The notes: a model not told the origin generated them from the letters alone. A DNA stretch of 64,000 nt from Candidatus Polarisedimenticolaceae bacterium (GCA_036275915.1 DASUCV010000004.1:327238-391237), one strand, 5' to 3'; positions 21,777-30,540 are shown, counted from the stretch's first letter. Translations and numbers: made by a program.

Positions 21777-22595
21777 ATGAGCGGCAAGCACGACGACGAC
21801 GAGACGCTGGTCGAGGAGATCTACGACGCCCTCGACGCCGGCGAGCCTCAGCGCGCGCTCGCCGCCGCACGGATGGCGCTCCACGAGGCACCCGACGACC
21901 CCGTGCTCCGGTACCTCGCCGGCATCGCGCTCCTCGAGATGGAGCACCTCCAGGACGCGGACCGCGAGCTGACGCGAGCGCTCGACCTCGACCCGGACGA
22001 TCCGGAGTTCAGGACCGCCCGCGCGCAGGCGCGCTTCGCGCTGTGCCGCTTCGATGAGGCAAAGACCGATGCCGCCCGCGCGCTCGAGGCGGATGCGTCG
22101 ATCGCCGACGCGCGCGTCGTCCTCGGGCTCGTCGCCGAGCGCGAAGGCCGGCTCGATGTCGCCGACGCGGCGTTCGCCGAGGCGGCCGCAGCCGACCCCG
22201 AGCGCTTCGTCCGCCCCGTGAGGCTGTCGCGCGCCGCATTCGACGGGATCGTCCTCCGCGCCGGTGCGATGCTCCCCGAGGAGTTCCGGGAGCGTCTGGC
22301 GGAGGTCGCGGTGCTCGTCGACGATCTTCCCGCCACCGAGGTCCTGCTCGGCGAAGGCGAGCCGCTCGACCCCGAGCTGCTCGGCCTCTTCGTCGGGACG
22401 GCGCTCCCGGAGCGCTCCTTCGCATCGTCGGGCCTCGAGTCGCCCCCGCGCATCTTCCTCTTCCAGCGCAACCTCGAGCGCTTCGCCGCGGACGAGGGCG
22501 AGCTGAGACGAGAGATCGCGCGCACGCTCCACCACGAGCTCGCGCACTACCTGGGCTTCGCAGAAGAGGAGATGGCCGAGCTCGACCTCGACTAG
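21777..22595 (+). CDS. TPR protein with C-terminal MMP-like zincin domain
   Basis: Residues 1-140 form about four tetratricopeptide repeats. The C-terminal part (about 165-272) resembles the short 'Zn-dependent protease with MMP-like domain' family and ends in [21 protein letters not shown] in two pieces: the HExxH motif HELAH with a downstream glutamate. No signal peptide, so it is probably cytoplasmic. Whether it cleaves anything is unknown; the TPR part may choose a partner. It is divergent from bipA and shares its stop CTAG with moaE. Confidence 0.72.
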   Translation: MSGKHDDDETLVEEIYDALDAGEPQRALAAARMALHEAPDDPVLRYLAGIALLEMEHLQDADRELTRALDLDPDDPEFRTARAQARFALCRFDEAKTDAARALEADASIADARVVLGLVAEREGRLDVADAAFAEAAAADPERFVRPVRLSRAAFDGIVLRAGAMLPEEFRERLAEVAVLVDDLPATEVLLGEGEPLDPELLGLFVGTALPERSFASSGLESPPRIFLFQRNLERFAADEGELRREIARTLHHELAHYLGFAEEEMAELDLD

Positions 22596-23008
22596 CGGGA
22601 TCCGTCGCCCTCGATCCAGACCACCCCGCCCTCGAAGTGCTCGCGCTTCCAGATCGGTACCGTCGCCTTGAGCGTGTCGATGACGAACCGGCACGCATCG
22701 ATCGCGGCGGCGCGATGAGGTGACGCGACCGCCACCGCGACCGAGACCTCGCCGATCTCGAGCCTCCCGAGCCGGTGGGCGACCTCGATCGAAGTGACCG
22801 GGAAGCGGGCGCGCGCGTCGGCGACGATCTTCGCCATCTCCTGCTGGGCCATCTCGGGATAGGCCTCGTACTCGAGGAACAGGACGCGGCGCCCGGCGTT
22901 CGTGTCGCGCACGGTGCCCAGGAAGAGCGCGATCGCGCCGTCGCCGTCGCCTCGAATCGCGGCGGTCATCGCGGCGACGTCGATCGGACCGTCCTGCAGG
23001 TGGACCAC
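22592..23008 (-). CDS. moaE: Molybdopterin synthase catalytic subunit
   Basis: Transfers sulfur from MoaD thiocarboxylate to cyclic pyranopterin monophosphate, giving molybdopterin. FLGTVRDTNAGRRV, LEYEAYPEMA, HRLGRLEIGE and the active-site lysine segment PIWKREHFEGG are typical. Start GTG at 23008 lies one base after the moaD stop and gives a normal 138-residue protein; the frame is open further upstream only as an overlap of moaD. Other molybdenum cofactor genes are not in the window. Confidence 0.93.
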   Translation of the reverse strand: MVHLQDGPIDVAAMTAAIRGDGDGAIALFLGTVRDTNAGRRVLFLEYEAYPEMAQQEMAKIVADARARFPVTSIEVAHRLGRLEIGEVSVAVAVASPHRAAAIDACRFVIDTLKATVPIWKREHFEGGVVWIEGDGSR

Positions 23009-23009
23009 G

Positions 23010-23255
23010 TCAGCCTCCGCTGACCGGCGGGAGGAAGGCGACCTCGCGCACGCCCTGAAGCGGCCGGTCCCACGCCGCGTAGGCACGATCGCACGCGACC
23101 AGAGGCCGCACCGTCACGTCGCGCAGGCGCGGATGGAGCGCGGTGAGACGATGCCACAGGGCCTCCACGTCGTCCGTCGGCTGGATCTCGAGCGTCTCCT
23201 CGCGGGATCCCGTCCGGTCGCGGAGCGACGCGAACCAGAGGACGCGGACCGTCAA
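23010..23255 (-). CDS. moaD: Molybdopterin synthase sulfur carrier subunit
   Basis: A ubiquitin-fold protein of 81 residues ending in the diagnostic Gly-Gly (FLPPVSGG), the tail that is adenylated and thiocarboxylated. VRVLWFASLRDRTGS is the usual MoaD N-terminus. Start is TTG at 23255, sharing TTGA with the nrnA-like gene's stop. It is directly followed by moaE, forming the two-subunit synthase. Confidence 0.9.
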   Translation of the reverse strand: MTVRVLWFASLRDRTGSREETLEIQPTDDVEALWHRLTALHPRLRDVTVRPLVACDRAYAAWDRPLQGVREVAFLPPVSGG

Positions 23256-24253
23256 AGCGCGGCCGCGGCGAGCGACGCCGCCCGCGCCGTCAGCGTCTTC
23301 ACGACGTCGTCGAAGCGGCCGGGCAACACGATCCCCGACGCGTTCCGGTGGCCGCCGCCGCCGAACTCCGCGGCGAGCTGTTGCACGTCGATCGCGCCCT
23401 TGGACCGCAAGGACACCTTGACCTTCCCCTCGGGCAGCTCGCGGAAGAGGATCGCCAAGCGGACGCCGTCGACCGCGAGGACCGGCGTCGTCACCTCGGA
23501 GGTGTCGACGCCCGCGGCACCGCACGCCTCGACCATCGCGAGGGTGACGGCGACGCTCCCGACGCGCCCGTCGTCCGAGAGCGAGAGTCCGGCGAGCGCC
23601 CGGCCGAGGAGGCGCGTGTACGCGGGAGAGTTGCGCTCGAAGACCTCTCGGTAGCACCGGGTCGGATCGGCGCCCAGCTCGAGCAGATCGGCCGCCACGC
23701 GCAGGGCGCGCGGCGACGTCGAGTTGAAGCGGAAGAAGCCGGTGTCGGTCGCGAGCCCGGAGTAGAGCGCGTCCGCCGCCGCGCGATCGGGGGTGTACTC
23801 GCGGGCGCGGAGCAGCTCGTAGACGAGGAGCGCGGTGGCAGCCGCGGTCGTATCGATGACGTTCTCCGCCCACGGCGTCTCGCGCGACGGGTGATGGTCG
23901 ATGCAGAACGTCTTCGCGACGCGCGCGAGCGCCGGCGCCTCCATCCGGCCCAGGCGATCCGGCGCCGAGTTGTCGACGAGGACGATCGCGTCGGCAGCGT
24001 CGAGGAAACCGTCGTGCCGCGCGGGGTCGTAGGCCTCCCCCGCCGGTCCGTCGAACTCGAGGAACGCGAGCTCCTTCGGGGTGGCGTCCTGGTTGATCAG
24101 GCGGACCTCGCGGCCGATGGACTGAAGGTACCGGCCGAGGCCGACCTGCGAGCCGATCGCGTCACCGTCCGGGTTCAAGTGCGTCACGAGGACGAACACT
24201 CGCGCGCGCTCGACGAGGTCCGCGAACGCCCGGTGTTCCGTAGGGCTGATCAT
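23252..24253 (-). CDS. DHH/DHHA1 phosphoesterase, NrnA-like
   Basis: Probable nanoRNA 3'-5' exonuclease and/or pAp phosphatase. DHH domain motifs are THLNPDGDAIGS, VDNSAPDRLG and CIDHHPSRE; the DHHA1 domain ends with FGGGGHRNASG. The 333-residue length fits NrnA. The ATG at 24253 overlaps the carbonic anhydrase-like stop (ATGA). NrnA enzymes finish the RNA decay that RNase Y begins, and rny is 4 kb away, but they are not in one operon. Confidence 0.88.
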   Translation of the reverse strand: MISPTEHRAFADLVERARVFVLVTHLNPDGDAIGSQVGLGRYLQSIGREVRLINQDATPKELAFLEFDGPAGEAYDPARHDGFLDAADAIVLVDNSAPDRLGRMEAPALARVAKTFCIDHHPSRETPWAENVIDTTAAATALLVYELLRAREYTPDRAAADALYSGLATDTGFFRFNSTSPRALRVAADLLELGADPTRCYREVFERNSPAYTRLLGRALAGLSLSDDGRVGSVAVTLAMVEACGAAGVDTSEVTTPVLAVDGVRLAILFRELPEGKVKVSLRSKGAIDVQQLAAEFGGGGHRNASGIVLPGRFDDVVKTLTARAASLAAAAL

Positions 24254-24741
24254 CCGCCCTCCCGGGCCCGTGCGGCGAGACGCAGATAGCTCTCTACGCC
24301 CTCGCGGAAGCGTGCGCGCAGCGCGTCGTCGACCTTGCCCCTGAGGACCGCGGGAACGCCGGCGGCCACCGCACCCGGCGGGACCGTGAAGCCTTCCCGC
24401 ACGACCGCTCCCGCCGCGACGAGCGCTCCGGCGCCGATGCGGCTCCCGGAGAGGAGGACGGCGCCCATGCCGACGACCGCTTCGTCGTCGATCGTGCATC
24501 CGTGCACGACCGCGCGATGGCCGATCGTGACGCGGCGGCCGATCGTGACCGGGCATCTGTGATCGACGTGGACGACCGTTAGATCCTGGACGTTCGTCTC
24601 GTCGCCGATCGCGATCGGCTCGAGATCGCCTCTGAGGACGCACCCGTACCAGATCGAAGCGAAGTCTCCGAGCGCCACGCTGCCGGTCAGCGTGGCGTTC
24701 GGGGCGACCCAGGCCCCGCTGCCGATGGATGGGCGCGACAA
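24250..24741 (-). CDS. Gamma-carbonic anhydrase-like left-handed beta-helix protein
   Basis: A hexapeptide-repeat protein of 163 residues. LRGDLEPIAIGDETNVQD and histidines in VVHVDHRCP and IGHRAVVHGC match the metal ligands of the gamma-carbonic anhydrase/YrdA family. Activity as a carbonic anhydrase is not assured, since many YrdA proteins are inactive. It heads the run carbonic anhydrase-nrnA-moaD-moaE, all joined by overlaps of one to four bases. Confidence 0.85.
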   Translation of the reverse strand: MSRPSIGSGAWVAPNATLTGSVALGDFASIWYGCVLRGDLEPIAIGDETNVQDLTVVHVDHRCPVTIGRRVTIGHRAVVHGCTIDDEAVVGMGAVLLSGSRIGAGALVAAGAVVREGFTVPPGAVAAGVPAVLRGKVDDALRARFREGVESYLRLAARAREGG

Positions 24742-24805
24742 GCTGGCGGTCTCCGACGGGCGGCGCTTGAAGAGCCGGTGAGACTAAGCCCCGTCCCCCG
24801 GCCTG

Positions 24806-25372
24806 TCAAGAAGCCGGCGCGCGGTCGAGGAGCGCTTGAAGGATGAGCGCCTGGTAGTGCGCATCGTAGTCGGCGCGGTGCAGCAGTGCGGCGTCCTGCG
24901 GCGGCAAGGCGAGCACGCGCTCGAGGTTTTCCTTGGAGGTGTCGTTCCAGCCGATCCCGAGCCGGCCCATGGCGAGGCTCTTCGTGTCGAGGCCCTTGTA
25001 GCCGAACGGGTTGTCCTGGCCGAAGTGCGCGTAGTAGTACGCGATGTACGTCCAGTCGAAGACCGCGTTGTGGCCGACGAAGCACGGCCGGTCGGCGCTT
25101 CCCGCGTTCTCCTCCTTGACGAACGCGGTGAGGCGGCGGAGCGCCTGCTCGGGGGGGAGCCCTTCGCGCGCGAGCCGCGCCGCGTCCAGGCCGCAGACCG
25201 CCATCGCGCCGGGATCGAAGCCCGCGAAGATCGGCTGGAGCTCGACGTAGAACGAGCGCCCCAGCACGTGGCGGCCGTCCGACGGGCGTACGACGGTGAC
25301 GCCGATCGACAGGAGGTTGTACAGCGGCGGGACCGGGCCCGAGGCTTCGCAGTCGAGACAGAAGTAGGTCAT
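24806..25372 (-). CDS. DnaQ-like 3'-5' exonuclease
   Basis: A DEDDh exonuclease domain of 188 residues. The acidic set is visible in FCLDCEAS (Exo I), FVGHNAVFDW (Exo II) and HRADYDAHYQA (Exo III). No extra domain is attached, as in stand-alone RNase T/oligoribonuclease-like nucleases. The ATG at 25372 is chosen because the longer frame adds 13 unrelated residues across the divergent promoter. RNA or DNA substrate cannot be told. Confidence 0.8.
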   Translation of the reverse strand: MTYFCLDCEASGPVPPLYNLLSIGVTVVRPSDGRHVLGRSFYVELQPIFAGFDPGAMAVCGLDAARLAREGLPPEQALRRLTAFVKEENAGSADRPCFVGHNAVFDWTYIAYYYAHFGQDNPFGYKGLDTKSLAMGRLGIGWNDTSKENLERVLALPPQDAALLHRADYDAHYQALILQALLDRAPAS

Positions 25373-25409
25373 GCCGGAATTGTATGATGCGCGCTCGCGG
25401 AGATTCCCC

Positions 25410-26615
25410 ATGACGCGCGTGCGGACCGGGCTGGAGGCGTTCCTCGACCCTGCGGGAGATACCGCGGGCCTCGCCCGCGGGGCCGCCTTGGGAGTCGTCG
25501 CCCACCCCGCGTCGATCGACGCCGGCGGCCGTCATCTCGTCGACCGCCTCGCGCGGGACGGCCGCTTCCGGATCGTCCGCCTCTTCGGTCCGGAGCACGG
25601 CATCCGCGGCGAAGCGCAGGACATGGAAGCGGTGCAGGAGCCCGTCGACCGCACGACCGGGCTGCCGGTCGTCAGCTTGTACGGACGCGATGAGGCGTCG
25701 CTGCGTCCGCGCGCCGAGCACCTGCGCGGGCTCGATGCGATCGTGTACGACCTGCAGGACATCGGGACGCGCTTCTACACCTTCGTCGTCACCCTCTCGT
25801 ACGTCATGGAGGCCGCGCGCGAGGCGGGGATCCCGGTCGTCGTGCTCGACCGGCCGAATCCGATCGGCGGCGTCGAGATCGAAGGACCGATCCTCGAGCC
25901 CGCGTTCGCCTCGTTCGTCGGACGGTTCCCGATTCCCGTGCGTCACGGCATGACGACCGGCGAGCTGGCGCTCATGATGCGCGATTCTTTCGGCGTGGGG
26001 GGCGACCTCCGCGTCGTGCGCCTGTCCGGTTGGAGCCGGCGACTTCGTTTCGACGCGACGGGCCTCCCTTGGGTCCTGCCGTCCCCGAACATGCCGACGC
26101 CGGACACCGCGCTCGTCTATCCGGGCGGCTGTCTCGTCGAGGGGACGAACCTCTCCGAGGGTCGCGGAACGACGCGACCGTTCGAGCTCGTCGGCGCTCC
26201 GTGGCTCGAGCCTGCGGCGGCTGCGGAGGCCCTGGGCCAAGCGGCCGACCAGGAAGGACTCGACGGCGTTCTCTTCCGCGCCGCCACCTTCCGTCCGATG
26301 TTCGGCAAGCACGCGGCGCGGAGCTGCGGCGGGGTGCAGGTCCACGTGACCGACCCGGAGCGGGTCCGCCCGTTCGCGGTCTACCTCGTGCTCCTCCGCG
26401 AGATGAGGCGCCTCGCCGACGGGCCGTTCGACTGGAGACGGGAAGCGTACGAGTTCGTCACCGACCGCCTCGCGATCGACCTCCTGCTCGGCCGGGCCGA
26501 CCTGAGGCCGATGATCGAGGCCGGCGCGCCGCTCTCCGAGATGACGGCGGCGTGGCGTGACGGCCTCGCGAGGTTCGACGCGGAGCGGCGCCGGTTCCTG
26601 CTCTACCCCGAATAG
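25410..26615 (+). CDS. NamZ-type exo-beta-N-acetylmuramidase (DUF1343)
   Basis: 401-residue member of the DUF1343 family, whose Bacillus founder removes terminal N-acetylmuramic acid from peptidoglycan fragments. Conserved segments include FGPEHGIRGEAQD, YDLQDIGTRFYT, DRPNPIGG, NMPTPDTALVYPG and EGTNLSEGRGTTRPFE. No signal peptide is apparent, so action in the cytoplasm on imported fragments is possible. Start is the ATG at 25410. Its 3' end overlaps the glycosyltransferase stop by 13 bases. Confidence 0.85.
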   Translation: MTRVRTGLEAFLDPAGDTAGLARGAALGVVAHPASIDAGGRHLVDRLARDGRFRIVRLFGPEHGIRGEAQDMEAVQEPVDRTTGLPVVSLYGRDEASLRPRAEHLRGLDAIVYDLQDIGTRFYTFVVTLSYVMEAAREAGIPVVVLDRPNPIGGVEIEGPILEPAFASFVGRFPIPVRHGMTTGELALMMRDSFGVGGDLRVVRLSGWSRRLRFDATGLPWVLPSPNMPTPDTALVYPGGCLVEGTNLSEGRGTTRPFELVGAPWLEPAAAAEALGQAADQEGLDGVLFRAATFRPMFGKHAARSCGGVQVHVTDPERVRPFAVYLVLLREMRRLADGPFDWRREAYEFVTDRLAIDLLLGRADLRPMIEAGAPLSEMTAAWRDGLARFDAERRRFLLYPE

Positions 26616-27430
26616 GGCGCGCCGGGGTCAGGGTCCTCCGAGGTCTTCGGCACGCGCCGCTCGAACTCCGGGTCCTTCGGGCGTCGCCGGTCCCAGAGCT
26701 TCGCCCCCTTGAGAAAGACGTAGTGCGCGTGGTTGACGGCGACGATCAGGCCGCGCATCCCGTCGAGCATCCCCGCTTTGATGAGATAGCTCTTCACGAA
26801 AGCCGCGACCGGTCCGAAGAGCGTGCGACCCAGCCGGAACCGCTCGCCCGCCTCGAACGCCGTGCGCGACGCGAGCGCGCTGTAGTCGTTCAAGCGCGCG
26901 ACCTGCGCGTCGACGTCGCGGTGGGTGAGATGGAGGAGCGGGCTCGCGAGACGGCCCACGGTCGCCCCGGGATCGAGGCGGACCGATTCGTGAACGTGGC
27001 CGCCTCCGAACCGTGCGACCTCCTTGCGATAGAGGCGAACCTGGCGGTCGGGAGACCACGCGTGGGGAACGAAGCCGCCCGAGAACGCGGAGAGCCGGCG
27101 GAACGCGTACGCGGCGTGCGCGGGCGCGCTCAGCACCGCGCGGATCTCCGCTTCGGCCTCGCTCTCGAGCCACTCGTCGGCGTCGAGGCTGAGCACCCAC
27201 TCGTGGCGCGCTAGGGAGGCCGCGTGGTTCTTCTGCGCGGCGTAGCCCGGCCACGGATGAACCACGAACCGCGCTCCCAGAGCGACGGCGATCGCACCCG
27301 TGCGATCGGTCGACCCGGAATCGACGACGACGACGTCCTCGGCCCAGGCGACGCTCGTAAGGCAGCGCGCGAGGTTGCGCTCCTCGTCCCGCGTGACGAT
27401 CGTGACGGAGAGTGCGAGCGGAGGGGCCAG
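26603..27430 (-). CDS. Family 2 glycosyltransferase, KdtX/WaaE-like
   Basis: Inverting GT-A glycosyltransferase, probably acting on lipopolysaccharide core or another surface glycan. SVTIVTRDEERNLARCL opens the fold, VVVVDSGSTDRT binds the nucleotide, WVLSLDADEWL holds the DxD-like metal site and AYAFRRLSAF follows, as in WaaE. The conserved N-terminus reaches the end of sppA and the only start available is a CTG at 27430, one base after the sppA TAA; the first GTG (27265) would delete the nucleotide-binding strand. Length from CTG is 275 residues, normal for the family. Confidence 0.8.
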   Translation of the reverse strand: MAPPLALSVTIVTRDEERNLARCLTSVAWAEDVVVVDSGSTDRTGAIAVALGARFVVHPWPGYAAQKNHAASLARHEWVLSLDADEWLESEAEAEIRAVLSAPAHAAYAFRRLSAFSGGFVPHAWSPDRQVRLYRKEVARFGGGHVHESVRLDPGATVGRLASPLLHLTHRDVDAQVARLNDYSALASRTAFEAGERFRLGRTLFGPVAAFVKSYLIKAGMLDGMRGLIVAVNHAHYVFLKGAKLWDRRRPKDPEFERRVPKTSEDPDPGAPYSG

Positions 27431-27431
27431 C

Positions 27432-29204
27432 TTACGGCTCGGAAACGACCGGCGGCATCGAGAGGACTCCCGGGGGCCGCGCGTCGAGGCCCGCCTGCCG
27501 CAGGACGGCGAGCGCAGGCCGCAGCTCGCGCGCGATCTCGACGGCGAGCTTGAGCGCCGTCTCGTTCTCGCTGTTGTCCGGGGTCTCGCGCGAGAACATC
27601 TCGAAGAAGGATTTCTTCTTCGGGAAGAGGACGACGTTCACGTCCTGGTCCGCCGGGATCTTCGCGGCTTCCTTCGCCAGGCCGAGAGCGACGTCGAATC
27701 CGCCGAGCGCATCGACGAGACCGAGCCCCTTCGCATCCTGTCCGGTCCAGATCCGGCCCTTCGCGATCTCGAGCACCTTCGCCTTGGGAAGGTTGCGACC
27801 CTTCGCGACCTTGCTCGTGAAGTCGACGTAGACGCGGTCGAGCCACTGCTGGAACTTGTCCCATTCCTGCGGCGTGTAATCGGACGTGCCGGTGAACATG
27901 GTGCCGTTCGCAGACGTGTGGACCTCGTCCCACGTGATGCCGAGCCGGTCCCAGAAGCCGGTCGTCAGCATCTTCCCTCCGAGGACGCCGATCGACGCGG
28001 TGATCGTTCCGGGCTGCGCGACGATCTTGTCGGCGCCCATGGCGACGAAGTAGCCGCCCGATCCGGCGAGGTTGCCCATCGTGACGATGACCGGCTTGCC
28101 CGCCTCGCGGCAGAGCTGCGTCTCGCGCCAGATCGTGTCCGAGGCGACGTAGGAGCCGCCCGGGCTGTCGACGCGGAAGACGATCGCCTTGACGTCGTCG
28201 TCCTCGCGGGCCGCACGGAGGGCGGCCGACACGGTGTCCGAGCCCATGGCGCTTCCGGAGATCGGGCTGAAGCCGCCGCCCCCGCGCTGCACGGCTCCGA
28301 CCCCGTAGACGAGCGCGATCTTGGCACCCTTTGCATGAGGCCGGCCGGCCCGCTCGAGGTACTTGTCGAGGTAGAGGAGCTTCGCCGCGTCTCCCGCCTG
28401 TTTCTTGACCGTGGCGTAGACCTCGTCCCGGTACTGGAGTCCGTCGACGAGCTTCGCGTCGACCGCCTGCTGTCCGAGATAAGGGCCGGCGTCGAACGTG
28501 GCGCGCACCTTGTCCGGCGAGAGCTTCCGCCCCTCCGCGATTCCGCTCACGATCTGACCGAACTGGGAATCCATGAGGACCTTCATCGCCTCGCGATGAG
28601 GGTCGGTGAACTTCTTCTCCGTGTACATGTTCATCGCGTTCTTGTACTCGTAGCGATGATCCATGCGCGGGACGACGTCGAGCTTGTCGAGCATCCCCCG
28701 GATGAACGGCGATTCGTACATGAGGCCGGTCAAGCCTACGTCGCCCGAAGGCTGCAGGTAGATCGTGTCGAACGCGCTCGCGAGGTAGTAGGCGCCGTTT
28801 CCCGCGCCGAATTCTCCGAACGTCTCGCTCCACGCCACCGCGGGCTTTCCCGCCTTGCGGAAGCGGAGCACGGCGTCACGGATCTCCTGGATCTGCGCGA
28901 GGCCCATCGGCGCCGCGCCGACCCGCGCCACGAGACCCACGACGCGATCGTCCTTCGCGGCGCGATCGAGCGCATCGACGACGTCGCGGGTGGTCGGCTG
29001 CTCGCCGCCGAACGCCTTCGAGATGGGCTCTTCGGCGACGTACTCCTCGATCGTCTGCTCGAAATCCGCCTCGAGCAGGATCTTGCCCGGCACGCTGACG
29101 CCGCCGAAACCGCCGAAGAAGGACAGCATGACGACCGCGCAGAGCCCGAGGAAGCCCAGGGCCGCGATGATCGCGAGAAGGCCGACGAGTCGCTTGTTGT
29201 TCAT
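27432..29204 (-). CDS. sppA: Signal peptide peptidase SppA, long form
   Basis: Inner-membrane serine protease that degrades leftover signal peptides. One N-terminal membrane helix (residues 7-33) is followed by two tandem ClpP-like domains, as in the 67-kDa E. coli form. The lysine of the Ser-Lys dyad is in RYEYKNAMNMYTEKKFT and the serine in GNLAGSGGYFVAMGAD. The 590-residue length is typical. It lies just upstream of the glycosyltransferase. Confidence 0.92.
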   Translation of the reverse strand: MNNKRLVGLLAIIAALGFLGLCAVVMLSFFGGFGGVSVPGKILLEADFEQTIEEYVAEEPISKAFGGEQPTTRDVVDALDRAAKDDRVVGLVARVGAAPMGLAQIQEIRDAVLRFRKAGKPAVAWSETFGEFGAGNGAYYLASAFDTIYLQPSGDVGLTGLMYESPFIRGMLDKLDVVPRMDHRYEYKNAMNMYTEKKFTDPHREAMKVLMDSQFGQIVSGIAEGRKLSPDKVRATFDAGPYLGQQAVDAKLVDGLQYRDEVYATVKKQAGDAAKLLYLDKYLERAGRPHAKGAKIALVYGVGAVQRGGGGFSPISGSAMGSDTVSAALRAAREDDDVKAIVFRVDSPGGSYVASDTIWRETQLCREAGKPVIVTMGNLAGSGGYFVAMGADKIVAQPGTITASIGVLGGKMLTTGFWDRLGITWDEVHTSANGTMFTGTSDYTPQEWDKFQQWLDRVYVDFTSKVAKGRNLPKAKVLEIAKGRIWTGQDAKGLGLVDALGGFDVALGLAKEAAKIPADQDVNVVLFPKKKSFFEMFSRETPDNSENETALKLAVEIARELRPALAVLRQAGLDARPPGVLSMPPVVSEP

Positions 29205-29308
29205 GCGATCCTTTTCCGCGATCTCACGTCCGCGGCATCTCCGAGTACGCGGCGGGACCTCGAAAGTTCTCGGGGGAGAACGGCGCCGCCTCGCCTGGCG
29301 TCAAAGGA

Positions 29309-29384
29309 TGGTGGAGCTGAGGGGGATCGAACCCCTGACCTCATGACTGCCAGTCATGCGCTCTCCCAGCTGAGCTACAGCCCC
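29309..29384 (-). tRNA. tRNA-Ala (GGC)
   Basis: The 76-base cloverleaf is complete with an encoded CCA end. The acceptor stem GGGGCTG/CAGCTCC includes the G3-U70 wobble that identifies alanine tRNA. The anticodon loop CTGGCAG carries GGC. Confidence 0.96.
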
Positions 29385-29444
29385 GACGCCAAGGGCGGCA
29401 TTCTGTCACCACGCTCCTCGGGGCGTCAAGAAACGCGCATGCGC

Positions 29445-29474
29445 TTGACGATCTTCCGCGCGCGCCTTTAGTCT
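29445..29474 (+). promoter_or_regulatory. Probable promoter of the tRNA-Sec gene
   Basis: TTGACG (29445-29450) and TAGTCT (29469-29474) are 18 bases apart and lie 40 bases before the tRNA. The match is moderate, but it is the only such pair between the divergent tRNA genes. Confidence 0.45.
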
Positions 29475-29513
29475 ACCCGGCCGCACGTGGGCGACGGCTC
29501 GCGTGTTTTTCAC

Positions 29514-29610
29514 GGAAGCGGATGGGGCCCGGTGGCCCTCCCGGTCTTCAAAACCGCGTGTCGGGCGGTTCTCCGTCCGGGGTGGGTTCGACTCCCACGC
29601 GCTTCCGCCA
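29514..29610 (+). tRNA. selC: tRNA-Sec (UCA), selenocysteine tRNA
   Basis: Carries serine that SelA converts to selenocysteine, delivered by SelB to UGA codons. The 97-base molecule has GGAAGCG/CGCTTCC in the acceptor stem, a six-pair D stem (GGGGCC with GGCCCT) closing a four-base loop, anticodon loop CTTCAAA with TCA, a long variable arm (CGGGCGG TTCT CCGTCCG) and a five-pair T stem, ending GCCA. These are the hallmarks of bacterial tRNA-Sec. The eighth acceptor pair appears to be G-G. The next gene starts ten bases downstream without a terminator. Confidence 0.95.
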
Positions 29611-29619
29611 GAGGCGACG

Positions 29620-30540
29620 TTGGCGCTGGGCTTGGCCATCCACGGCGGCGCGTGGAACATCCCGGACGACGGCGTCCTTGTTCATCGCGAGGGGCTGCGC
29701 GCACCGCTCCTGTCCGGGTGGGAGGCGCTCAGGCGCGGCCGCTCGGCGATCGATGTCGTGGAGATGGTGATTCGCCTTCTCGAGGACGACCCCACCTTCA
29801 ACGCCGGGCGCGGCTCGCACTTGAACCGCGCAGGCGAGCTGGAGATGGACGCCTCGATCATGGACGGCACCGATCTCACCGCCGGTGCCGTCGCCGCCAT
29901 CAAGAACGCGCGCCACCCGATCTCGGTCGCGCGTGCGGTCAAGGAGAAGTCGCCGCACGTCCTGCTCGTCGGCACGGGCGCGACGCGCTTCGCGCGCGCC
30001 TCGGGCGCCGAGATGGCGCCGACCGCGGCGCTCCTCGTCGGCCGCGAACTCGCGCGCTGGAGGCGCATCCGGGCCGGCGAGACCGGCCTCGTCTCGAAGG
30101 AGTTCCATCCGCGCGCGCGGCCGCACGGCACCGTCGGCGCCGTCGCGTGTGATCGCAAGGGCCGGATCGCGGCGGGCACGTCGACCGGCGGCACGCAGGA
30201 CAAGGCGCCCGGACGCGTGGGCGACTCCCCGATCATCGGCGCCGGAACCTACGCCGACGATCGCCTCGGCGGCGCCTCCTGCACCGGCTGGGGAGAAGCG
30301 ATCCTCCGCACCGCGCTCGCGCACAACGCCGTGCTCGCGCTCGACGGCGCCACCGCGCCCGGCACGGCCGGCCGGCGCGCGCTCCGCGGCCTGGCGCGGG
30401 TCGGCGGCTTCGGCGGGGTGATCCTCGTCGACCGGCGGGGCCGTGTGGGAGCGGTCTTCAACACACCGCGGATGGCGCGCGGGCTCGCGGACGAGCGAGG
30501 GCTCGCGATTCTCGTCGAGCCGCGCGAGCGGCGCCGTTGA
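29620..30540 (+). CDS. Isoaspartyl peptidase/L-asparaginase, Ntn-hydrolase type
   Basis: Type III asparaginase-like enzyme that clears beta-aspartyl peptides. The alpha part has AIHGGAWNIPD and NAGRGSHLNRAGELEMDASIM in two pieces; the catalytic threonine, exposed by autocleavage, is in RPHGTVGAVACD; GTSTGGTQDKAPGRVGDSP follows. At 306 residues it is normal. The start is TTG at 29620, eight bases after a GAGG, immediately behind tRNA-Sec and likely in its transcript. The stop overlaps the CPBP protease start (TTGA). Confidence 0.88.
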   Translation: MALGLAIHGGAWNIPDDGVLVHREGLRAPLLSGWEALRRGRSAIDVVEMVIRLLEDDPTFNAGRGSHLNRAGELEMDASIMDGTDLTAGAVAAIKNARHPISVARAVKEKSPHVLLVGTGATRFARASGAEMAPTAALLVGRELARWRRIRAGETGLVSKEFHPRARPHGTVGAVACDRKGRIAAGTSTGGTQDKAPGRVGDSPIIGAGTYADDRLGGASCTGWGEAILRTALAHNAVLALDGATAPGTAGRRALRGLARVGGFGGVILVDRRGRVGAVFNTPRMARGLADERGLAILVEPRERRR

